Assembly: GCA_964369965.1 (NCBI GenBank)
Contig: CAYJGF010000001.1
Span: forward strand, 1-64,000
Direction: 5' to 3'
Length of the DNA: 64,000 nucleotides
From: CAYJBH01 sp964369965
GTDB taxonomy: Bacteria; Bacillota; Clostridia; Oscillospirales; Ruminococcaceae
Shown: positions 51,855 to 59,734 of the stretch, piece after piece
Numbering within the stretch: the stretch's first letter is position 1
Layout of the letters: each line of letters starts with the position of its first letter
Made by a program: the position numbers and the translations under genes
The notes under the pieces: model-generated
Databases searched by the model: none
Seen by the model: only the letters and a program-made list of their open reading frames with translations
Told to the model about the DNA's origin: nothing

Positions 51855-54206
51855 CTATCCGCACTTTGAAAAACCACAACCGCGGCAGAGGACACATCCT
51901 CCCTCATGCTGAACCGTAGCACCGCACTCGGGGCAGAAATTGAAGTTGACACCGGTTTTTTCCTCACTTTGTACGGTGGCTCGTGGGGAGATGGAGGCTA
52001 TCGGTTTTTGCTCTGCCTCGGGGGTGGTGCGACCTACCTGCCCCTCCTTGATAAATCTATCCACCTTCATGACCACCTTTGCAATAGCGTCGGGGCAGCT
52101 GGTGCACGCCATGCCACTCTGGCGAACGGTGGACGGGCAACGAATGCCTTTGAGTTGATCATACAACTCCCCTATATCCATGCCACTGCGTAGTGCAACC
52201 GACATCAATCTTGCCGTCGCGGCGCTTTGACTGGGGCATCCACCTGCCTTGCCTGTTGCGGTAAACACCTCGCAAATGCCGTGCTCATCATAGTTGACAG
52301 TAATATAGAGATTGCCGCAACCTATCTTGACCTTCTCGGTAAATCCGCTTGTAATCTCGGGACGCGGACGTGGCAAAAGTTTGCCGTACTGCGCCACTAT
52401 CGAGCCGGACCCGACCACGCCAACCTCTTGCGGTGGGATGTTAAAGACCTGCTCCGACACGCTCTCGCTCGCTCCCTCGGTTGTTTTGTTGACACTGCCG
52501 ATGTTTAAAACCTGGCTGTCGCGAGAGCCGTCGCGATAGATGGTGACACCCTTACAACCCTCTTTATAGGTGAGCATATAGACCTCGGCGACCTCCTCTT
52601 TGGTTGCGGTGGAGGGGAAGTTGACCGTCTTGGAGACGGCGTTGTCGGTGGCGCGCTGGAATGCCGCCTGCATCTTCGCATGAAAGATAGGCGAAATGTC
52701 ATGTGCACAGACAAAGACATCCCTCACCGACTGCGGTATTTCGTCGATATGGGCTATGGTGCCCTCCTCCGCTATCTTTCTCATCAAATCATCGCTGAAT
52801 ATGCCGAGCTGATCTAATTTTTCTTTTAAAATGCCGTTAACCTCTATCATCTCGGTGCCGTCCATCACGTTGCGGATATAAACATATCCGAAAATTGGCT
52901 CCACGCCGGAGGAACAGCCGGCAATGATGGACAGTGTGCCGGTCGGTGCGATGGTTGTGACGGTGCCGTTGCGCATAAGGTCACCGTCCTTGAATATGCT
53001 TTCATAAAATAGCGGGAACGGACCGCGTTTTATCGCAAGTTGCTTTGTCGCACGGTGACCTGCCTCGTTTATGAATGTCATTATTCTTTCGCCGAGTTCG
53101 ACACCGGCGTCGCTGTTGTACGGCACGCCGAGCATTAAGAGCGCGTCGGCAAAACCCATTACCCCAAGACCAATTTTGCGTGTCTGACGGGTTACGGTCG
53201 CAATTTTGTCGAGCGGGTAGTTGTTGATATCGATGACATTGTCCAAAAAGTGAACCGCCTTGGCAACCGTATTGTCCAGCAGATCATAATCTATTTCGAT
53301 ACCGTTTTCGGTTGTCCTCAACATGTTTGCGAGGTTGATCGAGCCGAGGTTGCAGCTCTCATACGGCAATAACGGCTGTTCACCACAGGGGTTGGTGGAT
53401 TCAATTTCACCCTGAGAGGGCACGACATTATCCTTGTTTAGACGGTCAAGGAAGATTATGCCCGGCTCGCCGTTGTGGTGTGCCGCGGTGACAATCTTAT
53501 CGAATATTTCGCCGGCGTCAAGGGAACCGGTTACCTCTTTGGTCTTAGGGTCGATAAGGTCATAGCGACCGCCCGACTCCACCTTGTTCATAAATTCCTC
53601 GGTGATACCAACCGAGATGTTAAAGTTGGTAATATCGGCGTTGTTCTGCTTACAGTTGATAAAATCAAGTATGTCGGGATGATCGATACGAAGTATGCCC
53701 ATATTTGCACCGCGACGTGTGCCACCCTGTTTGACCGCCTCGGTCGCCATGTTAAACACGCGCATGAAGCTGATAGGTCCCGAGGCAACACCGCCGGTGG
53801 TGTTGACCGCCGCGCCGGTCGGTCGCAGACGTGAAAAAGAAAAGCCGGTGCCGCCGCCCGATTTGTGTATCAGCGCCGCCTGTTTTATTGCCTCAAATAT
53901 GCCTTCCATGCTGTCCTCAACAGGGAGAACAAAACATGCCGAAAGTTGACCGAGCGGTCTGCCGGCGTTCATTAATGTCGGGGAATTCGGCAAAAATTTA
54001 AGCTCCGACATCAGTTCATAAAACTCGTCCGCGGTTGCGGCGGAATCCGCATTTTCATCATATCTTTTATCCGCCAATGCTACAGAGGTTGCCACACGAC
54101 GAAAAAGATCCTCCACCGTCTCCACCGCGTTACCCTGTGAATCTTTAATCAGGTATCGTCTCTCCAACACCTTGATGGCATTCTCACTTATCTTTGATTG
54201 ATACAT
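51855..54206 (-). CDS. nrdJ: Adenosylcobalamin-dependent ribonucleotide reductase (class II)
   Basis: A 783-residue class II reductase that makes deoxynucleotides with coenzyme B12 and works with or without oxygen. Features: ATP-cone-less N-terminus, FLPNSPTLMNAGRPLGQLSA with the first active-site Cys following, GGGTGFSFSRLRP, NPCGEQPLLPYESCNLGSIN with the radical/active-site Cys and Glu, PTGTLSIIAGCSSGVEPIFG, and DGSRDSQVL near 560. The C-terminal part has LYDQLKGIRCPSTVRQSGMA and a zinc-binding tail (CPECG and CRGCG), as in long NrdJ proteins. The promoter region carries repeated operator-like motifs (54249-54385). Confidence 0.97.
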   Translation of the reverse strand: MYQSKISENAIKVLERRYLIKDSQGNAVETVEDLFRRVATSVALADKRYDENADSAATADEFYELMSELKFLPNSPTLMNAGRPLGQLSACFVLPVEDSMEGIFEAIKQAALIHKSGGGTGFSFSRLRPTGAAVNTTGGVASGPISFMRVFNMATEAVKQGGTRRGANMGILRIDHPDILDFINCKQNNADITNFNISVGITEEFMNKVESGGRYDLIDPKTKEVTGSLDAGEIFDKIVTAAHHNGEPGIIFLDRLNKDNVVPSQGEIESTNPCGEQPLLPYESCNLGSINLANMLRTTENGIEIDYDLLDNTVAKAVHFLDNVIDINNYPLDKIATVTRQTRKIGLGVMGFADALLMLGVPYNSDAGVELGERIMTFINEAGHRATKQLAIKRGPFPLFYESIFKDGDLMRNGTVTTIAPTGTLSIIAGCSSGVEPIFGYVYIRNVMDGTEMIEVNGILKEKLDQLGIFSDDLMRKIAEEGTIAHIDEIPQSVRDVFVCAHDISPIFHAKMQAAFQRATDNAVSKTVNFPSTATKEEVAEVYMLTYKEGCKGVTIYRDGSRDSQVLNIGSVNKTTEGASESVSEQVFNIPPQEVGVVGSGSIVAQYGKLLPRPRPEITSGFTEKVKIGCGNLYITVNYDEHGICEVFTATGKAGGCPSQSAATARLMSVALRSGMDIGELYDQLKGIRCPSTVRQSGMACTSCPDAIAKVVMKVDRFIKEGQVGRTTPEAEQKPIASISPRATVQSEEKTGVNFNFCPECGATVQHEGGCVLCRGCGFSKCG

Positions 54207-54242
54207 CCTATCTCCTTAAACGATATTTTGTCTTGCTATAAA

Positions 54243-54271
54243 ATTATACCACCATATATTGTATAATGCAA
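54243..54271 (-). promoter_or_regulatory. SigA promoter of nrdJ
   Basis: On the minus strand TTGCAT, a 17-base spacer and TATAAT, 37 bp upstream of the nrdJ ATG. The spacer itself contains an NrdR-box-like sequence, so a bound repressor would block RNA polymerase. Confidence 0.7.
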
Positions 54272-54385
54272 CTGTAATTTTATACAAATATAGTGGTATG
54301 TATGTAGGCAAATTATATCACCATTATACTAAATATGGTGGATTAAACTCCGCGACTATCTTTTGCAACTACAAAATATGGTGAA
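54249..54385 (-). promoter_or_regulatory. Cluster of NrdR-box-like operators upstream of nrdJ
   Basis: Four copies of a CACCATAT-type half-site with a TTGTA or TAGTA continuation. On the minus strand the one in the promoter spacer reads ATACAATATATGGTGG and matches 13 of 16 positions of the NrdR consensus ACACWATATATWGTGT. A second (CCACTATATTTGTAT) lies 32 bp upstream, the three-turn spacing typical of NrdR box pairs. Two more (CCACCATATTTAGTATA and CACCATATTTTGTAG) lie 43-45 bp apart further upstream. Assignment to NrdR is inference; nrdR is not in the window. Confidence 0.55.
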
Positions 54386-54400
54386 ATTATTTTTATAGTT

Positions 54401-54871
54401 TTATAGATTTGAGTTGTACAGGACCTTATGTCCTTTTTTAGAGGTATTTTTATTCACTTTTTGTTTACTGTTGTAGGTTTTATACTTATTGTATAAAATG
54501 TTTTTGATATGTTGTGTTTTAGCGAACGCTATTTTTTTCGGTATTATAATAGATTGTCGCACTTTTTGGCGCAGACTATTCTCCACCGCAAAGGTTTTTT
54601 TCATCACGGCGGCACGATAGCATAAAAGACCGACAATAATAAAAAAGATTATATACCACCGCACCGTGCCGGCAAAGCTGTAGGTCACGCAATAGCTGAA
54701 ACACAACACCGCCGCAATAGGCGCAAAGAGAATATCTCTTACCGGTGTGGAGTAGCGGGCGTTGCCGGTTATAAACCGCAGGATATGGTAGAATACCCCG
54801 AGCAAAACCCCTGCGCCCATAGCACCAACCGAGTCGGCGCACGCCATGCCAAAAGTTTGAGCCTCTATCAT
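54401..54871 (-). CDS. yabQ: YabQ-like spore cortex protein
   Basis: A 156-residue protein with four closely spaced N-terminal membrane segments (about 10-98) and a long, strongly basic C-terminal tail rich in Lys and Asn. Topology, size and the DSVGAMGAGVLLGVFYHILR start fit the YabQ family, which is needed for spore cortex formation. Its ATG overlaps the stop of the yabP gene (ATGA); the yabP-yabQ order is conserved in endospore formers. Sequence similarity by eye is modest, so the assignment leans on context. Confidence 0.75.
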   Translation of the reverse strand: MIEAQTFGMACADSVGAMGAGVLLGVFYHILRFITGNARYSTPVRDILFAPIAAVLCFSYCVTYSFAGTVRWYIIFFIIVGLLCYRAAVMKKTFAVENSLRQKVRQSIIIPKKIAFAKTQHIKNILYNKYKTYNSKQKVNKNTSKKGHKVLYNSNL

Positions 54872-55164
54872 CGCATCATTCGCTTGAAAAAGCCCTCCTG
54901 CTTAGAGCCTTTATACTCGACGAAACTGATATCCCCGAACACCTTTAGGTTGCCGGTATCGACCGACAGCGATGATATAATCAGTTGACTCCCACCAATT
55001 ACCAGTCGACCGACCGCTGTGTCGAGTATCGCCTCCGTCTCGTTATACCCTACTATCTCGGTTATCCCTTCGCAGGAGAGTTCGCGGCGGTTTATCATCA
55101 CTATTTTATGTTGTTTTGCGCCCTCCGGCACCATCGCGGTAATTTTTGCCGATGCAGTATTCAT
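54868..55164 (-). CDS. yabP: Sporulation protein YabP
   Basis: A 98-residue YabP-family protein. HKIVMINRRELSCEGITEIV, YNETEAILDTAVGRLVIGG and LSVDTGNLKVFGDISFVEY follow the beta-rich YabP pattern (family form HKIxMxxRxxLxxxGVxxVxxF). I start at ATG 55164, ten bases after AAAGGA; an upstream in-frame start at 55191 lies before that site. YabP is made in the mother cell under SigE in Bacillus and is required for cortex. Its presence marks the organism as a spore former, or descended from one. Confidence 0.85.
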   Translation of the reverse strand: MNTASAKITAMVPEGAKQHKIVMINRRELSCEGITEIVGYNETEAILDTAVGRLVIGGSQLIISSLSVDTGNLKVFGDISFVEYKGSKQEGFFKRMMR

Positions 55165-55235
55165 TCTTGACAATCCTTTCCTCAAAATCATCTTTGTAGA
55201 ATAAATATGCAGGCAATGTTATTTCTATGCTAACG

Positions 55236-57122
55236 CTAAATAATATGATAAAAAATCCTCTCAAACTCCACCGGCAACATGGGGCGGTAGAAAAGATATC
55301 CCGACATGAAGTCGACACCTAATCGCTGTAGTTTGTCGAGTTGCTCTTTTTGCTCTATCTGCTCGCAGTGAACCTCTATCCCCAAGCTGTGGGCGATGTC
55401 GGTGATGCCGGCGATAATGGTCTCGTTTTTCGGGTTGTCGATGTTTTTAGACAATGCGTTATCCAACTTTATCTTTTTTATCGGGTATTCGTATAATGAT
55501 GCAAAAAAGGTGTTCATACCGCCAAAATCGTCAAGGACTATCTCGATGTTTTTATCGCGAAGATAGTGTAGGTTTTTCAAGACAATATCACTTTTATCCA
55601 CCAGTAATTCCGCATCAAATTCCACACCGATATTTTTTGAGGACACCTTGCTACTCATCAAAATATCTTCTATTCGTGCGATAAATTTTTTATCGCGTAT
55701 ATTCTCGTGGGACATGTGGCAGGTAAAAATCGGATTTTCGCTGCTTTTTGCAACCTTTTCACTTCCCCCGACCCAATTGCACATTTTTGTTAGGATTTGA
55801 TAGTTCAGCTCCGCTATAGAGCCGCTGTTTTGAAAGTACGGTAAAAATGTATTTGGGGTGAGCAGGCCCATTGTCGGATGTTCCCACCGCACAAGCGCCT
55901 GCGCGCCGCTGATTGCGACACCCTCCGTCTTGATGCACGGCAACAGATGAAAGACAAAGTCGCGGTAGTCCGGGGTGTCCAACAGTTGGCGACCCATACG
56001 GCGCAGATCAATCATCTGCTTTATCGCCTCTTTATTGCTGACACTTAAGGCTACACCGTCCGCCCTTGCCCGCTCCATGATTTGTTCGAGCGACCAGACA
56101 AGGTCGTCAAGGCCACAACCCATATCGTTTGGAGGGCACGCCGAGGCAAACATTCTGACATTGTGTGTGCGATATTCCTCACTTATCTCGTTGGAGACGA
56201 ATTTAACAATTTTTTTCAGCTGTTGTTTCGCCTTTTCCTCAGAATCGGCGTTGATAGCAAGCAAAAATGTTGAAGGGTTTTGCGGACACATAAATTCATC
56301 CTGTTCCAAACGCGCCTCGATAATGCGACCTATATCGGTCACCACCTCATTACCTTTATCCTCACCAAAGTAGTTTTTTATAGCGGTGTTGTCCACCTCA
56401 ATCAACACATAGGTCAACAGGCTGTCGCTCTTGTCATCAATCATGGTATTGACAATTTCCAGAAACTTTCTTTTGGTTATATATTTACTGTTTTCGCTTT
56501 TTGTTTTTTTCTTTTTAATTGCCTTAATGTACTTTGAGCGGTACACGCCACTCATTATCGCAAATATTAAAAGTAGTACGAATGATAATCCAAAAGCGAC
56601 ATACACCACCATTGGCAGTGTAGTCATATCCATCTCGGCATCGTTGATTATACCTACCGCAATATCGGACTCACTTATATTCAATATCTGTGTGTTAAGT
56701 GAGGTTATCAACTCGTCGGAGGCATATTGTGTAAACCCGAGATGATAGGTGTATGTGTCATAGGTGAATATCGGCTCGCTCAGACGCAGACCGAGCGCGG
56801 TTATAATCTCGGCGTCCTGTTCGGGGTTTACTGCGGAGACAAGCTCTATCTTACTGTCGTTGACGGTGGTGGCAAAGTCACCTCCGCCGACCGTGACATA
56901 GTCGAAGGTTATACCGACCTCCTGACCTATCAGCCCGAGTGCCTGTGGCATAAGCCCTACCCATTCCCCCGAGTCGTACATCTCCACCTGCTGTGCCTCA
57001 CCGGTGGTCAATATAAAAACGTGTGACGGTAAGGACGATACCGACTCCGCCCCGACAAGCACACCGAAAAGCTGTAGGTGTAATACAAAAACTACAAACA
57101 AAATTGATAAATGCTTTTTCAA
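55236..57122 (-). CDS. Membrane protein with degenerate GGDEF-like and EAL domains
   Basis: A 628-residue protein: signal peptide (about 1-25), a short periplasmic-binding-like sensor (30-165), membrane helix (about 168-192), basic linker, a GGDEF-like domain without GGDEF residues (215-375) and an EAL-like domain (385-628). In the EAL part the signature EALLR is QALVR (GAQALVRWEHP), so the first metal-binding Glu is Gln. The NxS-type block is HMSHENI. DDFG (VLDDFGGMN) and a later Glu (HCEQIEQ) are kept. Hydrolysis of cyclic-di-GMP is unlikely; binding as a receptor is plausible. The TTG start has a strong AAAAGGGGAG site. It is the last gene of the glycosyltransferase locus, 12 bp after GT2. 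Confidence 0.85.
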   Translation of the reverse strand: MKKHLSILFVVFVLHLQLFGVLVGAESVSSLPSHVFILTTGEAQQVEMYDSGEWVGLMPQALGLIGQEVGITFDYVTVGGGDFATTVNDSKIELVSAVNPEQDAEIITALGLRLSEPIFTYDTYTYHLGFTQYASDELITSLNTQILNISESDIAVGIINDAEMDMTTLPMVVYVAFGLSFVLLLIFAIMSGVYRSKYIKAIKKKKTKSENSKYITKRKFLEIVNTMIDDKSDSLLTYVLIEVDNTAIKNYFGEDKGNEVVTDIGRIIEARLEQDEFMCPQNPSTFLLAINADSEEKAKQQLKKIVKFVSNEISEEYRTHNVRMFASACPPNDMGCGLDDLVWSLEQIMERARADGVALSVSNKEAIKQMIDLRRMGRQLLDTPDYRDFVFHLLPCIKTEGVAISGAQALVRWEHPTMGLLTPNTFLPYFQNSGSIAELNYQILTKMCNWVGGSEKVAKSSENPIFTCHMSHENIRDKKFIARIEDILMSSKVSSKNIGVEFDAELLVDKSDIVLKNLHYLRDKNIEIVLDDFGGMNTFFASLYEYPIKKIKLDNALSKNIDNPKNETIIAGITDIAHSLGIEVHCEQIEQKEQLDKLQRLGVDFMSGYLFYRPMLPVEFERIFYHII

Positions 57123-57134
57123 AAATCTCCCCTT

Positions 57135-58556
57135 TTATTTTTTGGATAAATCCACGTTGTATCGTTGCACCTTGTTCCAGCTCAAACGACGTTTTTTATA
57201 GCCCCTAAACGCGACAAGTCGTGCGTATAGCAGAATAAATCTCAAGGTGGTGTTTTCAAGCAGACAGAAGGTTAACGCACGCACAAAGTCACCGAATGTA
57301 ATGCCGGTGTTGGTGGTGTTTATCCGTGAGAAAAACGCGGCGAATGTGAGTGACCAACCATAGACAAGATAGATAAACATGAACAGCAACATGAACGGTA
57401 TATTGATAAGCCCTATCATGGCGGCTACTATGACGGTTGCAATGCCGATCATTTCAATCCATGGTGAGGCGAGCTCATAGATGGTAAAGTACAAAAATGT
57501 AAGCCAAAGTTTGCCGCCCATCCACGGTTGCATCAGTATCCAATAATAGCGTTTGAGCGACTGGAAAAGACCGACATGCCACCGGCGGCGCTGTGCAATA
57601 AAGTCCTTAACCTTTTCCGGCACCTGTGTCCAACAAACGGCGTCGGAGGCATACTCAATCTTATACCGTATCTGCTGTGTCCTGCAATAGGAGTGCAGTT
57701 TAACCACCAACTCCATATCCTCGCCGATGGTGTCACGGTGCAGACCGCCGACCGAGATAAGTTCCTTTTTACGATACATTCCAAATGCACCGGATATAAT
57801 CAGTGCGGCGTTGACTTTATGGAACAAAAGGCGCGCCGATAGGAACGAGCGGTCATACTCAAACGCCTGCATACACGCGAGCAGATTTTTCGGCATACTG
57901 GGTTTGACCAACTTGCCACTCTCAATTTTCAAATCGTTTGCCGGACGCACAAGCCCTGCAACCGCGATGACGTCGTCGTCCTCCATCGCAGGGAGCATTA
58001 TGTTTTTAAGCGCCATACTGTCCAACATGGTGTCGGCATCTATAGTAATAACATATGGATATCGCGAGGCATTTATGCCGAGGTTAAGCGCATCCGCCTT
58101 GCCGCCGTTTTCTTTATCGATAAGCGTTAACTGCACCTTGCCTATTGTCGCCTCATACACCGCGGTCGCAGGAGAGGAGTCCACCTGCATACGAATGGGG
58201 CGTTTGACCTCATACATATTATACTCTTCTATCATGACCTTAACCGTCTCATCGGAGGAGCCGTCGCTTATCACGATAATTTCAAAGATATTGTATTCAA
58301 GTGCCAACAGTGAATATACTGTGCCGAGGATAGATCTCTCCTCATTATACGCCGGCACTAAAAGGGAGGCAGGGACAAAATGCTCCTCCGGCAGGTTGTT
58401 TTTAAGCTCGTTTCGGCGCCATTTGTCAAAAAGAGCCATCGACCCGACAATCGCCGCGGCAAAAAGCACCGCGGAATAGCCGATAAGGTAGACAACAAAA
58501 AATATGTTGAAAACCTCGACAAAAACTCTTAAAACCGGTATCATTTGATCAAACAT
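57135..58556 (-). CDS. Processive family-2 glycosyltransferase (membrane)
   Basis: A 473-residue processive glycosyltransferase of the cellulose/hyaluronan/PNAG synthase type. There is a first membrane segment (about 12-38), then the GT-A domain with SLLVPAYNEERSILGTVYSL, a DxD in VITIDADTMLDS, GEDMELVVKLHSYC with the catalytic acid, and IAQRRRWHVGLFQSLKRY (the QxxRW motif). Three or four C-terminal membrane segments follow. There is no PilZ domain, so any cyclic-di-GMP control must come through another protein, for instance the EAL-like one encoded next. The ATG follows AAGGG. The polymer made is unknown. Confidence 0.93.
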   Translation of the reverse strand: MFDQMIPVLRVFVEVFNIFFVVYLIGYSAVLFAAAIVGSMALFDKWRRNELKNNLPEEHFVPASLLVPAYNEERSILGTVYSLLALEYNIFEIIVISDGSSDETVKVMIEEYNMYEVKRPIRMQVDSSPATAVYEATIGKVQLTLIDKENGGKADALNLGINASRYPYVITIDADTMLDSMALKNIMLPAMEDDDVIAVAGLVRPANDLKIESGKLVKPSMPKNLLACMQAFEYDRSFLSARLLFHKVNAALIISGAFGMYRKKELISVGGLHRDTIGEDMELVVKLHSYCRTQQIRYKIEYASDAVCWTQVPEKVKDFIAQRRRWHVGLFQSLKRYYWILMQPWMGGKLWLTFLYFTIYELASPWIEMIGIATVIVAAMIGLINIPFMLLFMFIYLVYGWSLTFAAFFSRINTTNTGITFGDFVRALTFCLLENTTLRFILLYARLVAFRGYKKRRLSWNKVQRYNVDLSKK

Positions 58557-58575
58557 GTTTTACCCTTTTTTAATA

Positions 58576-59700
58576 TTATGCAACGGTGGTATCCTGCCGC
58601 TGCTCCTCTAACGAGCGTTGCAGTTGCAATCGATACAAAACAATCTCGCGTGCATATCGGTCACTGCCGGTCAAAATATCGGACATGGACTGATAGTCGA
58701 CACCGAGGCGCTCTAAGCTGACCGATGAATTGAGCCGAACATACCAGTCACGGCTACCCAGCGCGTTTTTAAGCGTCTCGATAGTCTCCTCACCGGGGTA
58801 GTTCGCGAGGGAGGACGCGCTCACCGCCGCATACTCCGGATGTTCATCATCCAGATTTATGAGAAAATCGAACAGCATGGACCGAGCTTTTTCGTTGCGG
58901 TATTTGCCAAAGTATCTTATCGCGGCATAGTGCAGTTCTTCATCCGCCGTTTTGTCGGCAAGCACACGGAACATATGCTCGTCATGACCACTTTGAGTAA
59001 AGCGGACAAAATTGAGTATCGCGAGTTTCATATAATCCTTCATGTCGGCATAATTTTCCAGCAACTTATCCGCCAATAACCTTTTATCGCCGTTAAAGCC
59101 GATAAGCCCCTCCATTATGATTTTTGAGTTGTAATCGTCATATATGCGGTTTAAAACCCTTATCGCCCTTATAGTATTATCGACATTGCCGAACTTATAA
59201 AATGCCGTCATAGCATTTTGGCGACAATAAAGAGAATTTTCACGCAGTGAGGCGATTAAAAAGACAATTATCTTTTCATCGACCTCGGTGACACCTTTAA
59301 ATATTTCGCCGAGCGCATATATATAATACGTTTTGTACAACACCGGTTGCTTCTCATACACCTTGACAAGGTCGACAAAGACCGGCATAAACACCGAGGT
59401 GTAGTTGTTCACACTGTGAAAAGATTGATCGTTGGTGCGCTGAAGTGCCACTACAAACGCGGTCAACCTCGACGATTTTTTCAGTCGTTTTGCAAGGCTT
59501 TTGACCCTTTTGGGCGAAAGGGTGAGGTTGCTGTTGTTGTCCAGTGCCGACATTGCACGAAAAAATGCTATCGTGTCGGCAGAGGTATTAAACTTCAATC
59601 GCAAGTTTGCAAAATGACGTGCCGGAACAAGTATAGCGCAGGATATTGTCAACGCTATACAGATAAAGACATATGCGATTACTGCGGTTTCTACATTCAT
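58576..59700 (-). CDS. Membrane-anchored HEAT-repeat protein
   Basis: A 374-residue protein with one N-terminal membrane segment (about 8-28) and a cytoplasmic alpha-solenoid. Helical repeats of about 32 residues are visible from residue 120: IIVFLIASLRENSLYCRQNA, LHYAAIRYFGKYRNEKARSM, AVSASSLANYPGEETIETLK and ALGSRDWYVRLNSSVSLERL. HEAT proteins are scaffolds, not enzymes. It lies 19 bp before the GT2 gene, so it probably binds or positions the synthase. Confidence 0.85.
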   Translation of the reverse strand: MNVETAVIAYVFICIALTISCAILVPARHFANLRLKFNTSADTIAFFRAMSALDNNSNLTLSPKRVKSLAKRLKKSSRLTAFVVALQRTNDQSFHSVNNYTSVFMPVFVDLVKVYEKQPVLYKTYYIYALGEIFKGVTEVDEKIIVFLIASLRENSLYCRQNAMTAFYKFGNVDNTIRAIRVLNRIYDDYNSKIIMEGLIGFNGDKRLLADKLLENYADMKDYMKLAILNFVRFTQSGHDEHMFRVLADKTADEELHYAAIRYFGKYRNEKARSMLFDFLINLDDEHPEYAAVSASSLANYPGEETIETLKNALGSRDWYVRLNSSVSLERLGVDYQSMSDILTGSDRYAREIVLYRLQLQRSLEEQRQDTTVA

Positions 59701-59734
59701 GGAAAAGTTTATCCCTTTTTAGCCAATAAAAAAG

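Noticed and set aside
54207..54400. Cobalamin riboswitch ahead of nrdJ
   Set aside because: Such switches are common before nrdJ genes, but the 194-bp gap is AT-rich, has no B12 box and the promoter lies 37 bp from the start.
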